From the IMG/VR virus record IMGVR_UViG_3300027987_000099, positions 1 through 23,014 of that record: 23,014 bases of DNA. The stretch is one strand, 5' to 3'. A model generated the notes under the pieces. The model did not search any database. It was not told the origin of the DNA and was given only the letters and a program-made list of their open reading frames with translations. This document shows positions 17,740 to 22,264 of the stretch, one piece after another. This DNA is from a virus. Numbering within the stretch: position 1 is the stretch's first letter; every line of letters begins with the position of its first letter. The translations under genes and the position numbers were made by a program.

Positions 17740-18066
17740 ATGTCAGTCGCCATCCACCCATCAGCAGCCGAAGGAGCCAACGGCAACTCGGCCCCCATCC
17801 AATCACCACCCAACGCCATCGGAATCGGCATCGACATCTCAGCCCAATCAGGCACCACACCCACCATCGACTTCGAAGTGGAATGGTCGCCAGACGGCGT
17901 GAACTTCGGATCAGCCGAAACCCCCGACACCTTCACCCAAATCGGCGCAGCCACCCCCACCGTCGCCAAACGCTTCACCGTCAAAGCCCCCTGGTACCGA
18001 CTCGTATGGACACTCGGCGGCACCACCCCCAACTACACCTTCGCCGCCTACGCAACCCACGGATAA
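17740..18066 (+). CDS. Small beta-rich putative phage structural protein, 108 aa
   Basis: This 108-residue protein is transcribed divergently from the packaging operon. GGAAGG lies about 7 nt before the ATG. The pattern of alternating hydrophobic residues with SGTTPTIDFEVEWSPDGVNF, then TVAKRFTVKAPWYRLVWTLG and GTTPNYTFAAYATHG, recalls a small beta-sandwich protein family common in phage structural clusters, where SGT-P, W/T-SPDG and a C-terminal GGT-P--TF recur. The precise role in those phages is, to my knowledge, not settled (decoration or minor structural). The coding strand is strikingly C-rich with C-ending codons (27 C against 11 G in 17761-17820), unlike the G-rich coding strands of the genes to its right. 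A hairpin follows 3 nt after the TAA. Confidence 0.8.
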   Translation: MSVAIHPSAAEGANGNSAPIQSPPNAIGIGIDISAQSGTTPTIDFEVEWSPDGVNFGSAETPDTFTQIGAATPTVAKRFTVKAPWYRLVWTLGGTTPNYTFAAYATHG

Positions 18067-18068
18067 CA

Positions 18069-18098
18069 AGAGAGGGAGCCCCAAAGGACTCCCTCTCT
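18069..18098 (+). terminator. Hairpin after the 108-aa gene
   Basis: A perfect 10 bp stem, AGAGAGGGAG (18069-18078) with CTCCCTCTCT (18089-18098), encloses a 10 nt loop and begins 3 nt after the stop at 18066. There is no U-tract on the plus side. On the minus side a short T-containing stretch follows. Position and stability suggest a transcription end or a 3'-end stabiliser. Termination without a U-run is an inference. Confidence 0.6.
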
Positions 18099-18221
18099 CA
18101 ATGACAGTTGCGAAGCTCGAAGGACTCAGCTACCGTCTAGGTCACTACCACCTACTCGGAAGGTTACAACAACCACCCACCCACCGCAACACCCAGAGCA
18201 GAAGGCTCCCCCCGACTCCTT

Positions 18222-18313
18222 GCGGAGATGTAGCGCAGTCGGCCAACGAGCAAGATCGCAAACAGATCGCCCCTCATAACCCGGAGGGCAACTGTGCCTT
18301 CAGAACCCACCCC
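18222..18313 (+). other. tRNA-fMet-like relic, not a functional tRNA
   Basis: Three tRNA-like pieces occur in the right order: TAGCGCAGTCGG (18231-18242) like a D-arm, CTCATAACCCGGAGG (18273-18287), which differs at one base from the anticodon loop and 3' stem of initiator tRNA-Met as I know it (CAT anticodon), and TTCAGAA (18299-18305) like a T-loop. The stems do not hold: the 5' side of the anticodon stem is CCC where GGG is needed, the acceptor ends do not pair, and spacing is about 15 nt too long, including an AGATCGC direct repeat at 18253-18259 and 18264-18270. A decayed tRNA or chance resemblance are both possible. Confidence 0.2.
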
Positions 18314-18338
18314 TTGTTTCGAGGCGCACTTCCGATTT

Positions 18339-18353
18339 TGTACCTTACGTACA
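18339..18353. promoter_or_regulatory. Small inverted repeat, possible operator
   Basis: TGTAC (18339-18343) and GTACA (18349-18353) form an inverted repeat with a 5 nt spacer (CTTAC) in an AT-richer island about 20 nt before a TTGACA at 18374-18379. The layout could be a protein-binding site next to a promoter, but no full promoter could be built around it. Confidence 0.2.
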
Positions 18354-18523
18354 CATATTCAGACCCCCTCAGGTTGACATCCCCCGTATCTGCGGATTGG
18401 TGAGGTTCGAGGTGGAGAATCCCCGATTTCCTGCGGTCTCCCCAGAGTCGCCGTGGCTTCAGCGGGGCGGCGGTGGGCTATATGCCCATTGCTGCGCCGG
18501 TGGGCGACGGTGGTGTTGGGGTG

Positions 18524-18985
18524 TCAGCCGCTGCGCCGCAGGTATAGGGGGCGACTCGTGGCGCACCCGTAGCCTGCGGGGTGGCGGTGTTCGTTGGGGT
18601 AGAACGCAAGGTCGCCGTCGAGCCGTGCTGCTTTGCGGACTGCAAGGGTGGCGGGGCGGGTGGCGAGCGGAGCGATGCGAGCCTCCTGCCAGCCGTGCGG
18701 TGTGGGTCTCGATGCCGGTCGTCAATGGGTGTGGTGCTCATCTCATCTCCGTGGTGGGGGGTGTCGCTGCGTTCGCCTCCTTCCTCAATCGCTGCCCGAC
18801 GGCACCGCCAGTCGACCGTGACGGGCGCCCTGCCCGGAGCGGGGGACATGGCGGGGGTGTCAGGGCGTGGCTGTGCTTGCATACTCGATGGGCGTGACAG
18901 CCTCTCACGGTTCGTGGACTTGCCGAGCGTGCCGATCGCACTAGGTCGGCAAAGAGGTGTCGGTGAGGATCCTTGCGGTGGTCAC
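18524..18985 (-). pseudogene. Frameshifted mirror copy of the 160-aa Cys-rich gene
   Basis: Read on the minus strand, this stretch aligns along its length with the intact gene at 19145-19627. It includes a matching GTG start (18985-18983) behind GGGAGAG, but that frame hits a TAG after 14 codons. Recognisable pieces then appear in different frames: AVGQRLRKEANA (intact gene AVEQRRKEANA), DEMSTT, TGIETHT (intact TGFEIHT), and GWQEARIAPLAT...LDGDLAFYPNE...AGYG (intact GWQEFVVRPLAT...FDGGTFLGFYRNE...AGFG), ending at a TGA at 18526-18524. At least three frame changes are needed, so it is not a working gene. Survival of the C-terminal part as one open frame suggests decay is incomplete. Confidence 0.75.
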
Positions 18986-19144
18986 GGCTCTCCCTCCGCA
19001 TCGAGTCCTATGTGCCACACAGGATACCACACGACCCCGATGGCTCTTGATGCCGGACACGCCCAGGCGTGGACGGTGAGAGAGGTGAGGGGATCGTGTG
19101 GTTTTTCATCCTGTATGGCACGACTCGATACGAAGGGAGAACTC

Positions 19145-19627
19145 GTGACCACTTGCAAGCACCTCATCGACACGCCGACCTGCACGATCTGCACACACGG
19201 CAAGTCCTACGATCCGTGGAGGCTGTACCCGCCCGTCGATTATGTGGCGCACAACCTCGACCTGACACCGCCTCGCCCTGTCTACCCGTCCGATCAGGGC
19301 TGCCCGTCACAGGCCGACTGGGATGCCGTCGAGCAGCGGAGGAAGGAGGCAAACGCTGACTGCGAGCTTTGTGGTTTGTTGGATGAGATGAGCACCACCG
19401 GCATTGATGTTTTGACCGGCTTCGAGATCCACACATGCTTTGATGGCTGGCAGGAGTTCGTGGTTCGTCCGCTCGCCACCCAGTATCCCGAGCCGAGGGT
19501 TGTTGGGCGTCCGGCGTGGGCAAAGCAGCACGACTTCGACGGCGGCACCTTTCTGGGGTTCTACCGCAACGAACTGACTTCGCTGGCAGGCTTCGGGTAC
19601 GACCCCGAGTTCGCCTCTATCCACTAG
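19145..19627 (+). CDS. Cysteine-rich hypothetical phage protein, 160 aa
   Basis: The chosen start is GTG at 19145, with GGGAG 5 nt upstream. The frame is open much further upstream, but that part has no ribosome site, is Gly/Arg/Ser-rich nonsense, and lies over the inverted pseudogene. The 160-residue product has possible metal-binding groups near its N-terminus (C4, then C13/C16 in TCTICTHGK) and in the middle (C73/C76 in DCELCG), a conserved-looking centre (MSTTGIDVLTGFEIHTCFDG) and an aromatic C-terminal part (GTFLGFYRNELTSLAGFGYD). I do not recognise the family. The mirror copy next door preserves the same motifs, which supports this being a real gene that was once duplicated. A strong hairpin follows its stop. 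Confidence 0.72.
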   Translation: MTTCKHLIDTPTCTICTHGKSYDPWRLYPPVDYVAHNLDLTPPRPVYPSDQGCPSQADWDAVEQRRKEANADCELCGLLDEMSTTGIDVLTGFEIHTCFDGWQEFVVRPLATQYPEPRVVGRPAWAKQHDFDGGTFLGFYRNELTSLAGFGYDPEFASIH

Positions 19628-19645
19628 GCGTAGCGCACCGGCTGA

Positions 19646-19689
19646 CACGCCCTCTGTCCTGTCGCCCACCGGCGGCAGGCGGGGGCGTG
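19646..19689 (+). terminator. Two-tier hairpin after the 160-aa gene
   Basis: The outer stem CACGCCC (19646-19652) pairs with GGGCGTG (19683-19689), and the inner stem CCTGTCGCC (19658-19666) pairs with GGCGGCAGG (19671-19679, one G-T pair) around a 4 nt loop. It starts 18 nt after the stop codon. No U-tract follows. A part of it (GTCGCCCACCGGCG) is preserved exactly in the inverted copy. Confidence 0.55.
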
Positions 19690-19788
19690 GCTGTCGGTGT
19701 GCCGCCCCGCTGGTGAGGTGGGGTCGTGTGGTCGCCGCTTTGGTGGGTGTGGCTACGACCAGGCGGTGTCGCTGAACCGTGGCGCACA

Positions 19789-19833
19789 GGTCAGCACGCT
19801 GATGCCCCCGACAGGGGGCAGGCGTTGCTGACC
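19789..19833 (+). repeat. Long imperfect hairpin
   Basis: GGTCAGCA (19789-19796) pairs with TGCTGACC (19826-19833), CGC (19797-19799) with GCG (19822-19824), and TGCCCCC (19803-19809) with GGGGGCA (19814-19820), around a GACA loop. In total about 18 base pairs form, with small bulges. It lies in gene-free sequence and does not immediately follow a stop codon. Confidence 0.6.
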
Positions 19834-19902
19834 GCAGCCGAGGTTCAGTCACCGCCTGATCGGGGCAGGTTCCCGACGCTCATGGGCAGGGCTGTCCGTC
19901 AT

Positions 19903-19920
19903 CCTCACGCTGCCGTGAGG
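19903..19920 (+). repeat. Short perfect hairpin
   Basis: CCTCACG (19903-19909) and CGTGAGG (19914-19920) form a 7 bp stem with a CTGC loop, inside the structured gene-free region. Confidence 0.5.
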
Positions 19921-19977
19921 CATCCACCTCCCGTCACGGAGCGCTTAGCCCTCTTGCCGTGGCAGATCCGGGCGTCA

Positions 19978-20013
19978 GTGCTCTCGTCACCGCCGAACGG
20001 CGGGGATGAGCAC
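19978..20013 (+). repeat. Imperfect hairpin
   Basis: The outer stem GTGCTC (19978-19983) pairs with GAGCAC (20008-20013), and the inner stem CCGCC (19990-19994) pairs with GGCGG (19999-20003) around GAAC, separated by an internal loop. It lies in gene-free sequence. Confidence 0.45.
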
Positions 20014-20032
20014 GGACGCACGGTCTTGCTGC

Positions 20033-20053
20033 GTTCGCACCCCGACTGCGAAC
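20033..20053 (+). repeat. Short perfect hairpin with 7 nt loop
   Basis: GTTCGCA (20033-20039) and TGCGAAC (20047-20053) form a 7 bp stem around a 7 nt loop (CCCCGAC). An AGCG/CGCT pair follows directly. The loop size is tRNA-arm-like, but no tRNA can be built here. Confidence 0.45.
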
Positions 20054-20189
20054 AGCGGGCTCATCGCTGGTGCTTGGTGCGTGACCTTGATGCAGGCTTG
20101 AAGCTCCGACTGTTGTTGCCGGACACGCCCGCTCTCTGCGTCGGCGCCTTCAGGTTGCACCTGCTTTGGACTGATGGCACCGTCCTGTC

Positions 20190-20276
20190 TGTGCCTCATC
20201 GGGCTACTGCCGGAACCATGGCAGCCCCCCTCACCAGTGAGGAGGCTGCCAGAACCCGGCGCAGCCATGAGGCACA
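20190..20276 (+). promoter_or_regulatory. 87-nt stem-loop abutting a ribosome binding site
   Basis: Nested stems form one long imperfect hairpin: TGTGCCTCAT (20190-20199) with ATGAGGCACA (20267-20276), GGCT (20202-20205) with AGCC (20263-20266), GCCGG (20209-20213) with CCGGC (20256-20260), GGCAGCC (20220-20226) with GGCTGCC (20244-20250), and CCTCA (20229-20233) with TGAGG (20238-20242). The outer arm ends one base before the AGGAGG (20278-20283) that serves the gene at 20288. This suggests a leader that controls translation or messenger stability, or a terminator/attenuator ahead of the gene. The structure is seen; its role is inferred. Confidence 0.6.
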
Positions 20277-20287
20277 CAGGAGGTGCC

Positions 20288-20656
20288 ATGTCCAAAGCGG
20301 TACAACTGAATACGCTCGTCGCAGAGGCGATCGATCCGGCGTCAGTCGGAGCGAAGCCTGCGTTCAAGGTCACGCTGACCAAGCGTGGCGATGCGACCCA
20401 CCGTCCGCAGTTCGAGGGTGCGCTTGACGCAGCCGAGACCGTGCGGGTCCGTGCGTACATCCCCGAGGGGTTCGACGGTGACAAGATCATCGTGACGCCT
20501 GCGGATCTGCGCCCCGGCAAGGAGGGCGTGAAGCGCTCCCGTGACGGGCGGGTGAATGTCGCTCACTTTGAGCGTGAGGATGAGAACATCCTCGTGCTCA
20601 TGTGGGCGCCGGTGAACCTGCCCCCGATCGAGTCGGTGACGCTGAACCTCGTCTGA
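20288..20656 (+). CDS. Hypothetical phage protein, 122 aa
   Basis: The ATG at 20288 is preceded by AGGAGG at 4 nt spacing, which decides the start although the frame is open further upstream through a hairpin. The 122-residue protein has a helical start (MSKAVQLNTLVAEAIDPAS), then a basic/acidic alternating region (KVTLTKRGDATHRPQFEGAL), a segment reading as beta strands (ETVRVRAYIPEGFDGDKIIV), and an apolar C-terminal strand region (ENILVLMWAPVNLPPIESVTLN). No cysteine pair, membrane helix or catalytic motif is visible, and I do not recognise the family. It is isolated between a long leader hairpin and a tandem pair of terminator-like hairpins, so it probably forms its own transcription unit. 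Confidence 0.75.
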   Translation: MSKAVQLNTLVAEAIDPASVGAKPAFKVTLTKRGDATHRPQFEGALDAAETVRVRAYIPEGFDGDKIIVTPADLRPGKEGVKRSRDGRVNVAHFEREDENILVLMWAPVNLPPIESVTLNLV

Positions 20657-20697
20657 GGTTCAGCCGACGCCTCGCCCCCTTCGGGGGGCGGGGTGTC
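20641..20697 (+). terminator. Tandem hairpins, the second with a UUCG tetraloop
   Basis: The first is a perfect 10 bp stem, GCTGAACCTC (20641-20650) with GAGGTTCAGC (20655-20664), loop GTCT, and contains the stop codon of the 122-aa gene. The second, starting 1 nt later (20666-20697), has about 14 pairs closing on C(UUCG)G: CGCCCCC (20673-20679) with GGGGGCG (20684-20690), extended outward with two wobble pairs. UUCG loops are exceptionally stable. No U-tract follows. Confidence 0.65.
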
Positions 20698-20723
20698 TCG
20701 GCTCCGTGTGACGGGAGGTCACG

Positions 20724-20843
20724 ATGCAATGTCAGTATCAGCACGGTTGCGTCCGCATGGCGGGCGACAACCATCTGTCGTTGTGTCATCAGCATTGGCT
20801 GATGCACATCCGACAGATGGAGCAGGTCAATCGCCGTGATTGA
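20724..20843 (+). CDS. Very small zinc-ribbon-like protein, 39 aa
   Basis: The ATG at 20724 has GGGAGG 5 nt upstream. The 39-residue product is Cys/His/Gln-rich, with C3 and C9 in MCQ-type context (CQYQHGC), then C21 and H22/H24 (LCHQHW). This resembles short zinc-binding proteins of the C-x5-C ... C-x2-H kind often found in actinobacteriophages. The C-terminal half is an amphipathic helix (LMHIRQMEQVNRRD). Its stop overlaps the GTG of a tiny membrane-peptide frame. Too short for a family call; reality is supported by ribosome site and residue pattern. Confidence 0.55.
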   Translation: MQCQYQHGCVRMAGDNHLSLCHQHWLMHIRQMEQVNRRD

Positions 20844-20913
20844 CCTGCTGTTTGTCGCCCTGGCGGGCGGTCTGTTGGCGGCTGCGCTCTACCGGATCAT
20901 CGACAGGTGGTAG
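20836..20913 (+). CDS. Possible 25-aa single-span membrane peptide
   Basis: The frame begins with GTG at 20836 inside the end of the 39-aa gene (GTGATTGA overlap) and encodes 25 residues: a hydrophobic span (IDLLFVALAGGLLAAALY) and a short charged tail (RIIDRW). The span is long enough to cross a membrane. There is no strong ribosome site, so it would depend on coupled translation. A chance frame is possible. Confidence 0.35.
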   Translation: MIDLLFVALAGGLLAAALYRIIDRW

Positions 20914-20929
20914 TGGGGCGCAGCCCCAC
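20913..20929 (+). terminator. Small hairpin after the 25-aa frame
   Basis: GTGGGGC (20913-20919) and GCCCCAC (20923-20929) form a perfect 7 bp stem with a 3 nt GCA loop, overlapping the TAG at 20911-20913. It fits the pattern of a hairpin at each gene boundary. Confidence 0.4.
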
Positions 20930-20955
20930 GGAAGGTGTCGCACTTGGCTGGCACA

Positions 20956-21090
20956 ATGAACCGTGAGGGGGGATGGGGGTTGAAGGCAACGGCAATGGCT
21001 ACGACGAATGAGGATCGCCGTGTCCACTCGGGGGGGAACCCCCCAACAAGTGAGGGGGTTCCCCCCCTCGCTCCGAAGCAAGGAGGTTGA
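20956..21090 (+). CDS. Doubtful 44-aa frame running through a hairpin
   Basis: The ATG at 20956 opens a 44-residue frame ending in TGA at 21088-21090, inside the spacer before the next gene's ATG at 21093. No good ribosome site precedes it. A shorter version from the ATG at 20994 is equally possible. The second half (HSGGNPPTSEGVPPLAPKQGG) is simply the translation of the 14 bp hairpin and ribosome site, so it may be a leader peptide or no gene at all. Confidence 0.2.
   Translation: MNREGGWGLKATAMATTNEDRRVHSGGNPPTSEGVPPLAPKQGG
21030..21067 (+). promoter_or_regulatory. 14-bp perfect GC-rich hairpin before the 205-aa gene
   Basis: The plus-strand arm at 21030-21043 (seven G, two A, five C) pairs perfectly with the arm at 21054-21067 (five G, two T, seven C) around a 10 nt loop (CAACAAGTGA). 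It lies 13 nt upstream of the AGGAGG that serves the ATG at 21093. It could end the preceding transcript or shape the leader of the 205-aa gene. Confidence 0.6.
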
Positions 21091-21092
21091 AG

Positions 21093-21710
21093 ATGTCGAT
21101 GAGGATGATGCAGTTGCATGTTCATCATCAGGTGAACGGCATTGGGGGTACGAACAGGAACACGTGGCTGTCGTTGGGGGTGCTTACGAGTCAAGCCGAT
21201 GCGATTCGTGAGCTCGTGCGTCAGGCAATGGTGAAGGCAGCGAGGCACAAGCGCATCGAGGTTCGGGAGCTGGCGTTCATGCGGCATCTCGTGAACCTGT
21301 CGCATCGTGCTGGTATCGCATGGTATCCGACCGTCCCTGACCCGACGATGCTCAAGGTGTTGAGTGCAACGGAGACCACATCGATCGAGGTCTTGTATGT
21401 GGAGGGGTTCACGCCTGCCCAGCGGTACTTCGAGTGCGACCTGATGCACGTCGAGGTTTCGGATTTGCCACCGGCTGATCGGTTCTCGACGTATACCGCT
21501 GTCGAGTTGAGGGATCTGTTCAAGGACTTCGATTGGGATGATGTGAAGTATCGGCGTTCGATCGAAGGCACGATCCATCGTTGGACGACGAACGCAGACG
21601 ACATCGATGGCAGGTTGAAGGCTGAGTTCCCTCGCATCGAGACACCTGAGGAGGTCGATGCGATGCGGGCAGAGGCACAGCGTATGGCTGATGAGGAGGG
21701 GTATGAGTAG
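21093..21710 (+). CDS. Hypothetical phage protein, 205 aa
   Basis: AGGAGG (21081-21086) lies 6 nt before the ATG at 21093, which decides this start over an in-frame TTG at 21087. The 205-residue product begins Met/His-rich (MSMRMMQLHVHHQV), has a helical basic segment (AIRELVRQAMVKAARHKRIEV), a central region of mixed strands (MLKVLSATETTSIEVLYVEGF), and an acidic helical C-terminus (EEVDAMRAEAQRMADEEGYE). No catalytic motif or cysteine pair is seen and I do not recognise the family. It heads a tight four-gene cluster in which each gene overlaps the next by 8-11 nt, so coupled translation is likely. Confidence 0.8.
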   Translation: MSMRMMQLHVHHQVNGIGGTNRNTWLSLGVLTSQADAIRELVRQAMVKAARHKRIEVRELAFMRHLVNLSHRAGIAWYPTVPDPTMLKVLSATETTSIEVLYVEGFTPAQRYFECDLMHVEVSDLPPADRFSTYTAVELRDLFKDFDWDDVKYRRSIEGTIHRWTTNADDIDGRLKAEFPRIETPEEVDAMRAEAQRMADEEGYE

Positions 21711-21999
21711 GTACGACGAGATTGGTGCACTCGACAGGTGGGATCACGACATCCCCGAGGTGGTGAACCAGCATGTGCATGACGACTGTGAGCCTGGTGA
21801 ACAGCACGATGACCGCCCGAATCACACGGTTCAGCCCCGCTGCCCTCGCTGTTACACGGAGATCTATGGGCCTGCGGTGATTGCGTTCAGTCACGGTGCG
21901 GCTGCGTGTCACGGATGTGGGAAGTTCTCCGAGACCATGGGGTATGCGGTGTACCGGGAGCTGTTGGCAGAGGCAAGGAGGAAACATCGTGGCCGATGA
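21703..21999 (+). CDS. Zinc-ribbon protein, 98 aa
   Basis: The ATG at 21703 overlaps the end of the 205-aa gene by 8 nt, with GGAGG close upstream in that gene's end. The 98-residue protein has an acidic, His-rich first half (VVNQHVHDDCEPGEQHDDRP) and then a classic four-cysteine zinc ribbon: CPRC at 47-50 and CHGC at 69-72, separated by 18 residues with beta-like content. A basic helix ends the protein (AVYRELLAEARRKHRGR). Zinc ribbons of this kind bind nucleic acid or protein partners; which applies here cannot be read from the sequence. Confidence 0.78.
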   Translation: MSRYDEIGALDRWDHDIPEVVNQHVHDDCEPGEQHDDRPNHTVQPRCPRCYTEIYGPAVIAFSHGAAACHGCGKFSETMGYAVYRELLAEARRKHRGR

Positions 22000-22264
22000 T
22001 TACACGATCGTGAGGCAGGCAGCATTCGACACAGGGAAATACCGCTACGAGTGGTGGACTTCCGGTGATGGGATGGTGAGTCAGTTCCGCAAGGTCGAGA
22101 TCAGTGGCGATCAGGAAGTGATTGTCGTTCAGCAAACGTGGAGAGGGGAGACATCGCATCATCGAGCGGAGCGTGAGTTCACTGAGGCGGTGCTGTTCTT
22201 CAATGCACATGAGCGTGATCCGTGGAGCACGAGTCGAGCACCGGAGGTGGTGTTCGATGGGTGA
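21989..22264 (+). CDS. Hypothetical phage protein, 91 aa
   Basis: The start is GTG at 21989, 7 nt after a full AAGGAGG, and overlaps the previous gene by 11 nt. The 91-residue protein appears compact and beta-rich in its first half (YRYEWWTSGDGMVSQFRKVE, DQEVIVVQQTW), followed by a charged helix (HHRAEREFTEAVLFFNAHER). No known motif is visible. Its composition is typical of small soluble phage proteins expressed early. Function not recognised. Confidence 0.72.
   Translation: MADDYTIVRQAAFDTGKYRYEWWTSGDGMVSQFRKVEISGDQEVIVVQQTWRGETSHHRAEREFTEAVLFFNAHERDPWSTSRAPEVVFDG

Larger units (their letters stand above)
18099..18459. other. Gene-free region with composition switch
   Basis: I see no convincing gene in these 361 bp. 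The longest plus-strand frame (ATG at 18101) has no ribosome site and reads unlike protein. The stretch contains a tRNA-like segment, a small inverted repeat in an AT-richer island (18301-18360 is roughly half A+T), and a lone TTGACA at 18374-18379 without a good -10 partner. Strand composition changes across it: the plus strand is C-rich to the left and G-rich to the right. Its position beside the terminase operon and the skew change makes it a candidate for an origin or packaging site, but nothing here proves either. Confidence 0.5.
18460..19712. repeat. Giant imperfect inverted repeat, about 600 bp arms
   Basis: The left arm (18460-19064) read on the minus strand matches the right arm (19065-19712) read on the plus strand, with small indels. 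The centre is the palindrome CACGCC-CA-GGCGTG at 19058-19071. Matching blocks include GACTCGATACGAAGGGAGA (19122-19140) against its counterpart at 19007-18989 (17 of 19), GTCGCCCACCGGCG (19661-19674) against 18508-18495 (14 of 14), and GCCGCCCCGCTG (19701-19712) against 18471-18460 (12 of 12). The right arm holds an intact gene, its ribosome site and downstream hairpin. The left arm holds the decayed counterparts. By eye the matching blocks are about 70 percent or more identical, with gaps between them. Confidence 0.85.
19690..20189. other. Gene-free but strongly structured region
   Basis: I see no credible gene in these 500 bp. The long plus-strand frame starting at 19726 lacks a ribosome site and runs through the start of the next real gene in another frame. 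The stretch is instead dense in inverted repeats: 19789-19833, 19903-19920, 19978-20013 and 20033-20053. A structured non-coding RNA, a long untranslated leader or a set of decayed genes are all possible. A 13-base sequence GGGGTCGTGTGGT at 19720-19732 also occurs, with one change, at 19090-19102 upstream of the 160-aa gene. Confidence 0.45.

Noticed and set aside
17510-17860. 116-aa minus-strand frame extending upstream of the 50-aa zinc protein
   Set aside because: The extension overlaps the divergent 108-aa gene and is Trp/Arg-rich. A ribosome site supports starting at 17662.
18222-18313. Functional tRNA-Met
   Set aside because: Acceptor and anticodon stems do not pair, the T-loop has G where an invariant A is expected, and spacing is too long.
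18374-18402. Full sigma-70-type promoter at TTGACA
   Set aside because: At 16-18 nt spacing no acceptable -10 hexamer is present (TTGGTG at 17 nt), so only the isolated -35-like hexamer is noted.
18397-18897. 166-aa plus-strand frame, and 134-aa and 88-aa minus-strand frames in the same area
   Set aside because: The plus frame is antisense to the relic. The minus frames each hold only a fragment of the relic and switch frame relative to the intact gene, so none is a whole gene.
18581-19144. In-frame upstream extension of the 160-aa gene to 348 residues
   Set aside because: It has no ribosome site, the translation is Gly/Arg/Ser-rich, and it lies over the inverted pseudogene, whose homology is on the other strand. 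GGGAG 5 nt before the GTG at 19145 marks the real start.
19726-20427. 233-aa plus-strand frame
   Set aside because: It has no ribosome site, is full of Arg/Pro/His, and continues out of frame through the well-supported gene at 20288. The region is better described as structured non-coding sequence.
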